The notes below the pieces were generated by a model. That model worked only from the letters and a program-made list of their open reading frames with translations, had not been told where the DNA came from and made no database searches. A stretch of 64,000 bases of DNA from Chamaea fasciata (taxonomy: Eukaryota; Chordata; Aves; Passeriformes; Sylviidae), in assembly GCA_029207755.1 (NCBI GenBank), contig JARCOQ010000006.1, forward strand, positions 28,850,522 through 28,914,521, written 5' to 3'. Position 1 is the first letter of the stretch; every line of letters begins with the position of its first letter. Shown one piece after another: positions 24,669 to 40,040 of this stretch. A program made the translations under genes and the position numbers.

Positions 24669-27600
24669 TTAACTAAAATTTGATACAACTGGGAATACTG
24701 TATGAGCAATTCAGTGAATCAGATACTTCAGAAGAAAAAACCATCACAAGCACAACTGGTTTTGATCTCTCAGAAGAGGGTTCTTTGAGAGTCAGGTTTT
24801 TCTCAGCTTTCATGCAGAAACAGTCCCTATAGTTAACAACCTTGGCAATGCAAGCAACAGAGCAATGGGAATGGACACTTGAAAGCAGGAATCCTTCTCA
24901 AACCTTCCTACCCATGCAGACAGTATGCAGTCTGACCCTAGCTGCTTTTTGAAAGGATTCCCATTTATCATGGGAAAGAGATAGCTCAAAATACTTGACA
25001 AAGGAGAAAAAATTAGGCACATCTAAGAAAGAAAAAGAAAAAAACAAACTTTTTAACAAACCCTGTTTTGGAGGAGAATAATTACCTTTGATGCAATCCT
25101 TCAGCAATATATTTGGAAAGTTATCAGCTTTATAGCACCTCAATCAAAATTAAAGATATCACTAGGACTAATGCATAGACAGATAGAAGAATACAGAGAT
25201 AACTTCAGGATTTCTCTGATCATAATTTCAGGAGACAAAATATTCTAATCTTCTAGCAGAGTGGTGGATGGTTTGCAGCACACTTGAATAGCAGAGGAAT
25301 TGAATAATTGAACTGTTTGCATGTATTATGTATATATACAAGTGCGGGACACAGCCTATCAATAAAAGACCAAAATTAACCAATACTTTCCTTTTCTGTA
25401 CATTATGTTGTTTGAGGTGGGATATGTTTTGCGTTTTTTCTGGCACACAGGAAGGTGCTCTCCATACTAGGAGAGTGAGAATGAGTTTATGAAATCATCC
25501 CAAATGGGACATTTCAGAGCTATCAATTCCAGACTGTCTTTCTGAAGTCCATTATGCAACTACTACTTTTGTTTGCAATTGTGTGCTCTCATTTCTTTAG
25601 GATTTCCACATTATATTTCATATGCATCTTTTTATTCTTTCCTATCCCGTTTCTGAGGTCTGCTGAGGTCTTTCCATACCAGCATTCAATCAAGTACCTG
25701 ACAGCTCACTACTGACTTGGATGGCTGTGGGCTTGAAACCTATGCTGGCGTTCATCAGCATTATTATTCAAGTTTACCGTGAAGCTCTCAGCACTTCCAG
25801 TTCTAAGATTCATCCTTCTGTCCACTGCTGTGGATATGTCTCCATTCAAAATAGCTTTGTGCATGACTGACAAGCTCCTAGAAAGCTGAAATATTTCCTT
25901 TTGTTCACCAACACATACTTTTTGAAGCATAAGTGTCTTGGTCTACCTTTATCCTCAATCTGTTATGCTAATCAAAGTTTTTTGGGGCTTTTTTTTCTGG
26001 GACCAATTTTATGAGACTAAAAGCAATTCTTTTATATCATTTTCTTGGTATGAAGAAGATAGGTATTTTACTTAGTTCAGGCTGAAGTTGAGAAATAGCA
26101 GCCTAGAGTATGGCTCATGCTCCTGGGCTGGGTCAGAACTCTAAAAATTCTTCTCTCTCAACAGAGTTCTGTGTTGTCATGAAAATAGAACTATTTCCTG
26201 TACTGGCCCTAAGTTGTACTTAGGGGGTTATGGGAAATAAAAGTATCCAAGAAGTCAAGAAAGGCATTGATTCAAAGATTTGTTTCTGCCACTCATCCCA
26301 CAGGTCACTGGCAGACTGTGTTTCAGCTCAGAAGTTTGAAGGGCAGCCATGGGGGGGGCAAGTCACCTTTACCGTGCAACTGGAGAAAGATTTTACCTCT
26401 CCGACTTCTCCCCCTCATACATATTGGTTAGGAAAGGTCTGGTTGGTTACACATGCTCCCTGAAAGTGCAATCAGTCATCCTCTAAAGGAATGAAGACAG
26501 TTTTCAAATATCATCTCTGACTCTTTGCCAGAGTGCTGGCATTTCAGAAAAGGTGCTATGAGACATGGGTGGGGTTTATTTTGTTCGAAAGAAATCCACA
26601 ATGTGCTAACTGGTATGCTGGATGAGACCCCCTACCCCTTGCAATATATTGGATAATGCCAGAAACAGAAACATTCTGATATTAATGAAGCTTCTAGTTA
26701 TGCAAGGGTGGCATTTTTAAAAGGAGCATGCAACTCTGAGACTCTTTAATGGTGCTGTTAAAGTGTTTGAAAGTGAGAGGAAGCATTTTTCCTGAAAAAT
26801 AACACCTCAATTGAAACCATGCTGTCACTGCAATGATTTCACTTTTCCTCCACTGCCTAAGTCAGAAGATTCAACTTCTGCAAAATGTAGTTCACATAAG
26901 ATATTTTATCAAATAAAATATTTTATTAGCTGAAATACCTTACTGAATATGTCTCAGGTGGTGATATGGGGAAGTGGATGTTACTGAAATTTTAATACTT
27001 ACTGGTATATAAAAGTTAATTTTTACAATAGATAAAAGCTTCTTGTGTATGAAGGAATAGAGTAATATCTTGTATGCTAGCTGTGTGGTCTTCTAAAGCC
27101 CCAGTAAATATTAAAAAAGGTTTGTTTTCAATTTGAAGATATTGAAGATATTACATGAAAAAATCACACTTTTTTCCACTCCATTATGTCTTTGAACTAA
27201 TTATGTAGGCAAGAGAAAAGAGATCTTGTTCCTCTCTGTTCCTAGTCAGAAACCTGAAAATGTCTATGACTTGTAGCTGGCAGATTTGGTTGCTGATTTT
27301 TCTTAAATGAAAATTGAGTCTGGGTACAATAGAATGATCTGTATGCAGAGTATGCAGTTAACCACTGCTATTCACCACCAATAACACAGATGGATCTGAC
27401 GATTTAAGTTGTGAAACATATGGCTTTAGTAAGGAGGAAATGACAGCTGAGCTAAGTATCTTTGACAGAGTAACTCTAGAAAAAGAATATAAAGTTAGAT
27501 GCTTTGAAAATTGCCTTGCTTTCTTCAAAGCCTACACTCTTCACTTCACCCTCTGTCACCTTAATATCCATGAGTTCTGTTTCATGTAAGAAGTTTTTCA

Positions 27601-30600
27601 TGTCTTTGTACCTTTCAAAATTATATGAGATACATAGCCAGGAGCAACTGCCAGAATAAGCATTACTGAGCACAAAACATGCTATTTCTTTCAAGTCTAA
27701 GAAACCAATTGCTTTTATTACATTAAAAACTAACCATGGATTGTATATCTTCTTCCATTACACTTAGTCTTTTATTTAAAACCATTACTAGTGTATAATT
27801 TCATTAAATTCCAGCTTGTCTCCTTAATAAAAAACTTTCAAATTATTTTGATTTAAAAAATTTAAAAGGCTCTGTAGGACTTATTATAGTTTGTTTCGCC
27901 AATCACTGGGGCTATAGTTCTGTGGTAATATTCCTGACACATAAGTACAGAACTTTTAGAATTGCTAGCAAGTTTTGTTAGTCCTCTCAGTCTGAAAATT
28001 AGGAAGAGATGCCACCTAATTAGCTACATAATTAGCTTTATTCTTTTTGTGCAATAATTTTATACAAATTATTTTCATTTGGGTAAATTGATACGGAGAA
28101 GGTTCTGTAGTTTTTCATGTTTCCACAGAGATTAAGTTCTGTTTCAGTTTTAGACTCAGTCATCATTCACACTGTCGTTTATACAGTAGTAGCATTACTA
28201 AGATTGCAAACGGTAAAAACAGGAAAGAGCTCTGCTATTAGATATCAGGTCCAATATCAGATATTATATGAGGCTTTAAAACTGCATCATGACTCTGGAA
28301 TATGAAAACAGTAAGACCTCATTTTTTTCCAGAATGCTTCCTAATGCTCCCTAAAAGACTTCTGAGAAAGTTCAAGAACACAAACATTTGGTTCTATTTT
28401 CACACTCTTTCTTGCACAAGTTCCTTGCACAAATCCTGCACTTGTAGCCTTTTGCATGTTCTTCAGGTGTACCAGGTTTTCTGCTTTAATGTGACAAATA
28501 AAAATACCTCCTTACTCTAAGGAATATTACAAAATTCAACAACTCAGCAGAATTACTTTTGTCTAATCCTGTACATATACAGATTTCAAATGCAGCTATC
28601 TGACTAAATATGGTAGGTATTAGGAATATTACTATAACCTTAGCACAAAAGAAGGATGACTAGCAATTTATTTTTTATTGGATCAGATTTTTAGAGTCGT
28701 GTGGATAGGATATAGACATGCATGTCAGCAGCCTTTTTTGAAGAAGAGACACTTATTTTTAAGATCCACAAAAACCTTGTACTCAAGCCATGGAAATTTG
28801 ATCCTCAGCCAGCTATTCATTTGATGTAATTATTCTTCTGAAAATTCACTATAGTTTTTCCCTGGAATCCCTAGATAAAGGGTTGCTCATAGCATTCAGA
28901 AAGAATTCTGGGGGTCCCAGACCTCTAAGCCTTTCAAGGCAGGAAACACAGGAAGGCACTTGGTGACATTTCTGTGTCTAATTTAGGAGTGTGAAAGTTC
29001 TTGCTTCTGTTGGGTACTAAAATCTGAACAAGAACTTAGACTGAAATATTTCTTTTAAAATTTCCTACTAGACATAGAAAATTTGGCTTATCTCAAGGGT
29101 GTGGCAACATGCTGCTGGTATGGCAGAGGTGTGAGAACATTAAAGCTGAGATGGAAAAACTTGTTTGTTTGCATGATCTTTTTTTCACCTTCACTCCAAT
29201 TTCTTATTTGTGAAGGAATAGCAGTGTCAAACTTCCCAAGAGCTAAGAGTTCCACACTAACTATTCATGTCCAATGCTGGGCACTATAATGAAATTCTAG
29301 CATTAGAGGATTTAATGTTAGGAAGGAGAAAAATATTATACCTGAAGTCTTTTCTATTTCCTTTGCATTCTTATACTTTGTTTACTCTCAACTGAATTAA
29401 CATACTTACCAATTTATTTTTGCTGTCCCTTGTCCTTATGTTGGGTTATTATGCAGTGGTGGTTTTCACATAACACATTGGATTTTGCCAGGTAATTGGC
29501 ATTGACATAAATAAAATGTATTACCATAAGAATTTAGGACATTATCTGTCATAGCTACAAATAATTTATTTTCAGAAAAAAAAATTTGATGTTGTGTTTC
29601 ATACACAACATGTATCAAATGAGGTACAGTGTGTATCATAATTCTCTTTCTTACAATGTGTGTATGCCTCAGGGGAAAAGGAATGCAGCAATGGGGCTAG
29701 AACATTTTCTTCTGAACATGTAGCTCAGCACAGCATTTTCAGTCTTAACTGATTATCATTTACTAAGGTCTCTACATACAGGATGTTGGGATTTTAGATC
29801 TTACAATGTATTTTGTGTAAATTTTTAAGAAATGTTAAGATACCAAAATAGACTTATTTCAAGTATGACTGAACTTTACTGGCCATTTCCAGAGATTTAA
29901 AAGCAAGCTTAAGTTTGGTACAAAATATAAGTCTACTTGCTTAGCTCTCTTGGGAATCACAATATTTCTTGTTATAGCAAAACATATTGTACACTAAGGA
30001 CAAACAGTTTTCCCAAATTGTTTGATATATTAAATTAAAACCATGTGTACATAGTAATCTGCATGTACAATTATGTTACACACTTTTTTTCACTTAGCTG
30101 TATCTACTATATGATTTTAAACATTTATTACAAACCCTTAATTGTGACTTAAAAAACAGTTTAACACAGCTAATAAAATTGAAGAGCCTAGACTGGAGAA
30201 ATAGCACAGACAAAATTTATAAAAGCATAGAAACATGAACAACAGTCATAGCTAAATAGACTCAAATGACATCTTACTAGGCCTATAATATTTAGCATGT
30301 GCAATTCAAACTAAGACAAGGGAGTGCATCTGCATTTTAGCAATAAAAAATGAAGAAAAATTGGAAGTTCTATTCTTTGGCAGACAAGAAAAATTGTTCA
30401 TATGCTGGTCATTGTATGTGGTCAAACCTGTGTCATGTAAAATCAGATGCGAATCACAGCTTGAGAGAAGGAGTCAAAGCTAGGTAGAGAGTTAAGAGCA
30501 GTAATTGATAAAAGCCTGATTGGAGTTAGTCCTGTATTCTGCTTTTTTCCTATCCTTCTCACATAAACTTGCTATGCTTTGTTTCAAGATGTTTTCCATT

Positions 30601-33600
30601 CTCACACGGAATAGTGGGTATTATTTAAGAACATTTAAGAATCTCTCACAAGATTTACAACATCTAAGTTTCCAGTATTCTCTAGAAAATAGTTGACATT
30701 GTGGAAGTCAGGCATAGATACTCTCATCAATTTTTAGCCTTAAACATGCAAAGGTATTCTGAAACTTATAATTCCCCTAAATCCGTAGCCAATATACATC
30801 TGTTCCCAATGTCTTGTTAATCCTGCATCTGTCTCTGTAAATGCTCTGTGAAAGATATGTCTTTCATTTGACAATTAGTAAAAGTGAATGTTCCACAAGA
30901 GGACAAATAATCAGATTCTACAGAACATCTAATACAGTTAATGCCAGAAAGGGAAAATCATAACAGCACAAGACTCTTGAAAGCTTAATTAAATGTTTAG
31001 TGACACTATAAAAATGCCTTTATTGATTATTGTAACATTCCTGAACATGTGTCATTTGAGACCTATCATAAGTATTTCATGCATTTGTGAAAATTGAGCT
31101 GTAAATCTAAGAAAACAGCTGCCATTAAAACCAAGATGGCTGTATTACAAGCCAGCAAGACATAAAAGGATTACATTTAGGAGGGTAAATTCAATGTCAT
31201 TCTTTTTTTCAGTAATTAATTGTAAAATCCATTTCGTTGGCTACAAACCAGAATTCCTTTGAATTATTCATTCAAGGGGGATGGGGGCAGGATGACAATT
31301 AGCTTTGGAAACAAGAATGTTGTTTCTGATGGCAACTATAAAAATCCACAAAAGTTGTCCTTGACTATTAAATAAAGCCAGTGATGCACATTCTTGTCAT
31401 GATACCACTTTGTTTCTGAGATACCACCTATTCTGAAAATTGCAGTGATCTGCTAGCACTCAGAGATTGTGAATGTGAGGAACAGCTTGCATATTTCATT
31501 GAACTCCCTCTATGGTTTGTTAATTTTTCTGGTAGGGTTACAGAGAGTCAATATTGAGAAATATTTGCTTCTGTGTTGGCTAATAAATGGAGCATATTTT
31601 AATAGGGTAGGGTTAAACTGGATTAGTTTCAGTCAAGAAAATGCAGGCTGTGGAGGATTAAACTGTCCATACCAAAGCAAACCCAATAGTGGGGTGAGGG
31701 GAAGCTCCTCAAGGTAAATTGCAAGTATTGACACAAGAAGTGGGTATAAAGTGGTTAGTTATAAACTGAGAAATTCCTTGCCAGAGTAACAGGAAGATAA
31801 CATAATTGCTTTTAAAATGGATCACTCCATGAAGGAGTAATATGGGAGCAGCAAGGGGGCTACTTTGAATGCCCAGCAGTTTGTTTGAATGATTTCCATG
31901 CTCTCACCCCACAGTCCCATTTTTCTGGATTTTTACTGACTTTTGTAGTTTTTGTGCTATGTCCTTTTTGAAAGGATATAAAAAAGACAATTTTAAACCA
32001 CAGTATGAAAATGAAACATTCCTAAAAGATATAATATTTAATATGTACTTAAAATTTAAATAGGTATTTAAGATGGAACTAATTGTTAAGACGTAACTAG
32101 TAGTGTTGAATCAGTCATATTTCCCTCCTGGGATAAAATTAATTGTTCATGTGAAACAAGGTCTTCAGTTTATTCATTATCTAACTATTATCTACTTTCT
32201 ATCTTACAGTGAAATAATTGTTGTTTCATTATTTACTCTTTGCTGCTCAATTAATGCTTATTTTTTTCTGCAATAACACAGGATTTTGAAAGGCAAAATC
32301 ATGCACAGACTTGTCTGATCACAGCTACTATCATATTAATACAGTTTTCATTAAAGCACTGTAGGACCAAAAACCTTAAGAATCCTAAAAGCAGGAAGAA
32401 GAATCCAGGACTGTTCCAGTGTGGTCTTATCCTTTCCACCAGACATTCTGTAAACACTTTTATTCCTGGCTGTAGGGGTGAGTCACAAAAGGATTGAAGT
32501 CCTAGCCTTCCAGAAAGGTTGCAGCCATTGCATTGGTAGTGTCCTATCACATCATTCAGAGCATCAGAGACTTCTGGCTGAATCCTGATTTCACAACTCT
32601 TGCTCACTGCTGACTTTGGTTAGAGCTTCAAAAAAGGAGCTGTATTTCCATCTCTCTATAATTTTCTACAAGTTGAGCATCCTTCTCTCAATTCTATGAT
32701 TATCATGAATACTATGCCTGATGTCTGGTTGAAATTTAACATCTACATTTTAGGTAGTCAGACATTGGCTCGTACATTCTGGCCCTAGTGTTTTCTTGGT
32801 TCTAGTCAGATCAAAATCTATGTCTTCAGCTCCATTTAGTAAGATGGTTCCTAATGGGGAGAAAAATTTTGCCAAATATTTCTCAAAGAGGGAGGTTATG
32901 TAAGTATTTCAACCAAGGACAAAAAGTGCCATTTGTTTATGGATAGAATTTCAAAAGTAAGTAGGAAGCATTTTAAACACCTTAGCAGTGTAAGCAACTC
33001 AGAGAACACATGGAAAATGTCAACAAAGAACTGAGCCAAGTAATAACAAGGCAAGTCAGGACCTGGAGGGAACAAAGTCAGATTCTTTTTTTTTTTCATT
33101 TATCTGTATTTCAAAAATTACAGCTCTGTTTAAATCAATGTTAAGGGTGGCACCTAGAAGGCAGATGATTCTGAAAACAGATATGTCATCTTATTGGACT
33201 GATAGAAAAGTCCAGAATTTTGAATGGGTCTTGAATCTTTGACATCATATAAAAACATTATATTTTTATAGGATAGACAACAAAATGTAAGAGTTTAATA
33301 ATATCTAGATCTCATTTTAAGCCACAGAAGTGGACAAAAAAAGTCAGGAATCTGATTTAGGAGTATTTGCTTAGCATAAGTAGAGTCACAAATGCTTGGG
33401 ATATTATATTCAGGCAGGCAGACTGGAGCAGAGCAGAATGTAGTGATATATTAAACAGTTGCATTTCTATTGGATTGTAAATGGTATTGGTTGTTTCCAA
33501 ATAAAATTTTGAAAAAGGCTTATATCAAATTTTCTTTTGTTACAGTCACTAGGGAATTAAAATGTGACAGTAAGTAAGCTCAGGCGACAGTGGTTTTATG

Positions 33601-36600
33601 AACAGACTAGCATACATTAAAGATGCTGATGTATACATTATTACCTCAGGTTGCAGTGTCAACAAAATATAGATTTATTCCAAGAAAAGAAAAAAAATCT
33701 TTTCAGACAAGTTTGCATAAATATCTACCATTCTTGTAAATTAGTTTAGGGCTCATGAAAAATACCAACCTAGAAGAGAGGAACGCTGGAGCCATTTTTT
33801 AATTTCAGGTGAGGTATAAAATGGACAGGAGTGTAGCTTTTTTCAAACTGGCTTACTAACTTATTTTTCTTGTGGCTGAGTAACCCAAATTGTTCCAGAA
33901 AGGATGAGTGGGCAGTGCTAGCCAGGAAATCACAGCTGTTTGTGTTGCAAGTATGTTAGCTTCCACCCTAAACCCCAATGCTTAGCTGAAGCACACATCA
34001 AGGCTCCTTTGTCTTCCACATCTTTTCAGTAGTACTGTGCAGACTGTAAGTTTATTGTGTTTAAAATAAAAACTTTGAGGGGTTTATGTACCTTTATCTC
34101 ACTGAACTTTGTTTCTGTTCCTTCTGAGAAGTGACATATCCTACATTTCTATTAAGCAGTTGATATTTGAGCACAATTTCCACAATCTTCATAGTGTCCT
34201 TCCAAAAATCTCCCTTCTAATTGTTCCTCTAAAGCCATAAAACACACTATTCATAAACTACACATAAGACTGACTAACAGATGATGGCCAAATTTCTTAT
34301 GTCTGTAATCTGAAATAACACTGGCGTAAGAACTCTTTAACACTCTCCTGTTTGTGGTTGTTTTCCTATTAGTACTCATTTTCTGCTTTGGTTGGACGTG
34401 ATGTCAGGGACTGATTAAACCTTTAAGTAATCTGATTTTTTTCATGTTCTGATCGATGCACTTCCACCGTTTTCCAAACCCATTCTGTTTCTCAGAGGTA
34501 GCATTTCACATTAATGACTTACATTAATGAATGTCTTAAACAGATAAGAAAGGGATTCAATCAGAAGAGACAGTGAGAGGGCTAGGAGAGATGGTTCACA
34601 AAGCAGAAACACAAATTCTATCACCCTTTCCATTCTGGCCCTGCTCCTTCTTTCACCTTTTTATCCCATTAAATGCTAAATCACTAGCAGTGAAGGCAAA
34701 GAATAAATAAAAACAACAGAAGATGGCCAGTGTTATGAGCAGCAAACCACTGCCGTATGGATACTATTTGTGATATGTTCATATATATTGCTTGCTCTCT
34801 ATAAGAAGAGCAAATTTACCTCAAACATTAATATTTTAGATCTTTATTAGAAAAATGGGGTGGTGAGAAGGGAGCTCTTTCTAGCATTTCCAAGAATAGA
34901 TACATAACAACAAGCAGCCTAAGATATAAGATTTAACTTTGTGAACATTATATTTTTCAACAAAAAGATACATTATATTAATCTCTTTTTTAAAAGGGAC
35001 ACTGTAGTAGGGCTGTGGTGTGGTTTTAAAAAAACCCTTCACCCTGATATGTTTGTCTTTGCTTAAACATTTATATTAACTAAGCTTAAATTATTATTAT
35101 TTTAATTATTATGTTCTTGTTCCTTTCATTTATTGTTTTGCTGGAATTACGGGTGGTGATGATTATATTAAGTTATTCCTAAATTTCTGTTTTAATGGTA
35201 CCTTGGTATAATAGTAATTAAAAAAGTCTCAGAAGCATAATTACTATATTGTAACTTGAGAAGAAAAACACTTCAAACGTTGATGAAGAGAAGTAATAAA
35301 ACTTGCTATAATATTTTTTTCTGAAAACAGTTATTTTGCCTCTATTTTAAAAATAGAAATTTGGTATATTACCATAATTATAATCCTAGATATATATCAC
35401 TGTTATAAAAAAAAATAAGATCTCAAATATGAAACAGTACCTACTAGAAGCATCTAAAGTTCTGGGGAGAAAGCTGGAGGGTTGCCAGTATTACGGTCAT
35501 ACAAATATTTAACAGAAAACTTAAATGCAGCACTATGGCAAAAATGCAGTAATTTTAGAGCCTCAGAGTAAAAATAAAGGGGTTTATACTTTTATTTACT
35601 ATAATTACTACATTTTAAGAATGTCTCTGAAACAAAAATACTTTTGTATTTACAGAAACCTCTAAGAGCATTGGCAGAAAGAGCTAGCAGTGGTAATAAG
35701 CCATAGTTTAAAGTAATCAATTTACCTTTTTGTTTCCATGGGAAGCAATGATAAATAATAAGTATTATAATATTAATATTAAAGTATTAATAGAATTAAT
35801 AGAATAATAAAATATTTCTAGTTGCTTCTTCTATGCTTAAATTCACTTAGATTAACGAACACATAGCCTATAAAATTTTCATTTATTTCAGTTGGAAAAA
35901 GTGAATAGGATATTTCAAATTACAAAAGGGAGTGGTTTCTGAGGTACCTCTGGGTGAGATGCACACTACGCATACATGTTTCTCAATGAAAAAAGCCACA
36001 TCTCCCTCCCACCTCTGAAATCAGTCAATAACATACCACTCATGGCTATTGATTTTGAGAGAGTGGCACTTCATACCAAACAAAAGCGTTTCTATTTCAG
36101 TTGGATTGTACTCTCCATTCCAGGGACTGTCTTTAGATACAGCAATATTTCGTTTTCAGCTTTCTATTCAGACTTATGAGTGTTAATTTTCTCTCATATC
36201 AGACTTAATCAGAGCAATGTCTGCATTATGGACTAATATAGATTGAGCCCACAAAAAGAGTACTTTTATATCTTTCTCCAACTCCCCTGTTTTCTGTAAG
36301 AAAATGGAAATCTCTCCCTTGCTTTTTGCTTTGTATCTGCAAAGTATGTAAACTGTTCAATCCTCACATTTCATATTCCACACTTGTCATTTCTTCATAT
36401 TTCAAACACTGTAAATACTCAAGCAAGTAATTTGTGCACCTTCAGCTTTGAAAATTCATATTCTTTCAAGATAAACTCTTTGCTTTATTGAAAATAATCA
36501 GCAACCTAATTAATTAATCCATCATCTATTAAAATGCTTATGCCTGGAATGCATATTTTGTGACTCAGATACTTCCTTTTAATGTAACATGCATTTTTAA

Positions 36601-39600
36601 CGCAAGGATTGAATATAGTCTAGATAAAAGATATGGGAAACTGTTGGGTGCTACAGTGTGGCATTAAAATTTGATTGATATCGCTTTGGAAAGTCCATGA
36701 AGTTCACTGAGGAAGAGAGTGAGCAAGTACCCTATAGCAACTTCTGAGAAAAATATCTGCCATGACATCATATTAATGTCCTCCTGACAGGTACAGAGCA
36801 TGGGAAATGGTAGTACAGAATTACAGTAGTTGAATTGCCTTATGAAGTTGAAAAGAGAAACCAAAAGTAAACTTACAGAAAGTTACATGAAAAACAAAAC
36901 CCCAAAAAGTTCTTGCACTCATCACATCTTCCTGGGCAGTCAAGAAGCAGCAGACTTCAGATTTCCCAAAGCAAAGCAGATGCTGTCCTCAGTCTTCAAC
37001 TCCTGATCTTTCAGTTACATACTCAGTTATAACCCTACATCCTTGAAAAAGCAAATATTGCCATTTTACTACATTAAAAAAAATAGTTCTGATTAACACT
37101 TAAAGTAATCTTCAGCTCTACAAGGTGTCAAAAAATTTATATGTCTTCACTGATTACAGTCATAACAATAAAAAAGGGGAATAGTAGATTATTCTGGACA
37201 CTTTTTTAATTAAGACTTTGACCACTGAGAATTTACCTTTTATTAAGCACCCTGAATATCACACTAACTTCATTATACATTGCAGTAAAGTGTAAATGAA
37301 TATCCTGAAAGTGGGATTCACTTGCCCAGACTTTGCTGTTCTTAAGCAAAGTACTCTCATCATTTTTGAGGGTGCTATGTATGCTGTGTCTCACTTTTGC
37401 TGCTAATCCAACCTTAATTATGCACAAATTCATGTTCAATTTCCATTAAATTCTAATGAAGAAATTACTTTGAGACTTTTTCAGCTCCTGCTGGGAAACT
37501 CTTCTATTTCATATCACTAATGAATTACATTCTTAACTTTATTACTACATTTCTTGAACAATCAGAGTTTCTTGTTCATGAATCACATCATTATTATTTT
37601 ATTATGATTTTATTTTCATTTGATACACTGTAGTTCTAAATTATAGATGGCCTTTGTTTTCGTTCTGCTGCCTGCCAAGAGGAATGCACTGCTTTTCTCC
37701 CCATTGTCACAACTGCAAATCCTTAGAGTAGGATGTGGAAGAGTTTACTTTCCCCAGGAAAAAAAAAGTAAAAATAAAGAAGTGGTAATATGCAGAAAAG
37801 CTGCAGATATTTTTTGCAAGAAAAGTCGTTTGTTTCCATATTTATGTGTATTTATTTATTATTTAAGCTCACAGTATATAGAGTGGCACACTGCCATTTA
37901 ATTTCATAGAACTATGGAAAGCTGAATGTATTTAATCCTGCTGAGATTCCATCCTTTTTGCTTCCTGCAACAAATCAAAATTATTAAAAACTTTCTGCAC
38001 CTGAAGTTTCCATAACTGGAAAGTTGTTTAATATACTCCAGGCCAGAATGAAAAAGAAGCAAAAGAGGAAAAGTTATTAAAACTTGATCAGTGGAGATTG
38101 ATTGAAGCCACATCATAAGATAGAGTAACTAATGCTAAAATTTAGAGGAAATTATTAGATAACAAAAATCTGTTTCAGAGGACCATACTGGATAATGTAA
38201 CAGGGCATATCTTTTATCTGAAAGATTATAATAAAACTCGTAGAAAAGTTTAGACTGACAAAGACAGTGATATGACTGACAAAAAGTAACACCACCAATT
38301 TTAGAATGATCAGCTTATCTGTGATTATAAACATCATTTGACGTAAAATGCTACTTATCAGAAGTATTGCAAAAGCGAACACACTTAAGCAATTTGGAAC
38401 ATTGTGGAATTTTCCCTTTTTTTGCCTAAGTTCAAGTTACTGGGTTCATTTCCCTGTTTCATTAATATATCTATTAATTTTAGTGCAGAAATACATGGTA
38501 GCTTAAAGCCGTAGAAGATGATACTATTGATTTTCTAGCAAAGTGATTTTACCTTTTTTATTATTGCTGTAATCTATTTAACATCTGTATATTTCATATG
38601 CTGCCCATCAACCAAGGTAGTCCTTGTGACTATTAATATTTCTCATTCTTCTTGGGCTGTGCAGCTGTCAAAAATTTGAGGAGGTGAGGTAACTCTTAGC
38701 CTTAACAGCACATTACCTATTTCAGGCAGAATTTTCAAAGGACGCCTTTTAGAATTTTTATCTACATGGCCAAATAAGAAACAAAATCAAAGAGTAGCAG
38801 AGTAGCAATTATGCTGAGTATTTGTGGATTTCAGACTGAGTGAGGGAGGTTTTTCAGCAGGTATCCCTGTCTCCCCTTCCATGTCTCTACGCATTCTTTT
38901 CTTCCCTAGCTTTGTTCAGTCTCAGAAGAGTGCAAAGGTCCTGCAGAGCACACAAATTGCTTCACACAGTAAAATACCATTTTATATCAACCTTATATAT
39001 GATTTTGCTCATTAGAGAAAGACTAGGAAAGAGGCAAGGTAACACAAAATCAGACCTCAAATATTTGACATAAAAAAGTGATTTTTGTTCTTGATTACTT
39101 AAAAATTCTTCTTATATTTGCCCTGTTAATTTATCCTATGCAGAGGTAGCTAATGATGCCAAATAGTTGAACATCAATAGTTTGTAAAATATCTTTCCAT
39201 AAAGAGACTCAGTTTCCCTTCCCTCTTTCTGTTTTTTTATTCTTTACCGTATTATAACACTTAAGTAAATTGTAATTTTTTTCCTCTGCTCTTGGTTTTG
39301 GGTTTTTTTAAGCCAGAAGGTTTGGTGTTTTCTAGTTACTGGCACCTAAATATATATTTTCTGTTACAATATTGTCACAGATTAACTGTCTTGTTCTGAC
39401 TCCTCAAACTAAATACAGGCAAATATAAATCTAGCGGTTCTATAAATTTTATATTTCTCCTTAGCATTACCTTATCAGGCAATATGCCCTTGTGCTTAAA
39501 CTTCATTTCCACACTTCATTCCAAATCCTTTTGATAACTCCTGGTGCGAACATAAAAGCCACACAGAAAAGATTAACCCTTCAATCTCAAAGGTAAAGCG

Positions 39601-39968
39601 ACTTTGTCTGGATTAGTGGAGAAATTGTCAATAGGGAGGAAGACAGAGGGCACCATTGTTTGAGTAAAGGACATTAAATAAGCACACAAGAAAAATGCTG
39701 CATAAATACTGTGCATTTGCTGGTAGCTTGCTTGAGGAACATACGCATTTCCTTTGTATAATAGGCTGTCATTTACTTCAAAAATCTGTATTTTCATGTT
39801 GTAAGCAATCTGACATTTTTTTTAATATCTTAAAAAAACTACCAGTAAAAGAAATATTGCTGAAGCTAGCATTTAGTAGGGTTTGCCTGGAGGACAGAAA
39901 ACACAAGAGGCAAATCCCTCCCCTTAATAATCCAGCTTAACTACAGAAATTGGCAGGAAAATTACAAC

Positions 39969-40040
39969 CATAGAATCATCAGGGTTGGAAGAGACCTTTA
40001 AGATCATTTAGTCCAACTTCCAACCCAGAACCACCATCAT
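39969..40040 (-). mobile_element. CR1 LINE 3' terminus
   Basis: The plus strand reads catagaatcatcagggttgg, then aagagacctttaagatcat and ttagtccaac. This is the reverse complement of the CR1 3' end ('gttggactaaatgatcttaa ... ccaacc ... gattctatg'). A single ATTCTATG copy is present. The continuation into 40440-40905 on the same strand suggests one long decayed element. Confidence 0.9.

Larger units (their letters stand above)
22899..39968. other. About 17 kb of AT-rich sequence, no gene seen
   Basis: This is the longest repeat-poor stretch of the window. No open frame exceeds about 102 codons (32299-32607 minus, no domain). I recognise no CR1 or LTR piece in it. It contains the A-rich tract at 23729-23786, the double hairpin at 24615-24668, several AT-only stretches (about 35755-35815), and a stretch at about 30985-31265 whose motif texture could be conserved noncoding DNA. 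Confidence 0.55.

Noticed and set aside
32299..32607. Minus-strand 102-codon frame
   Set aside because: No domain, no codon bias that I could see, no splice context.
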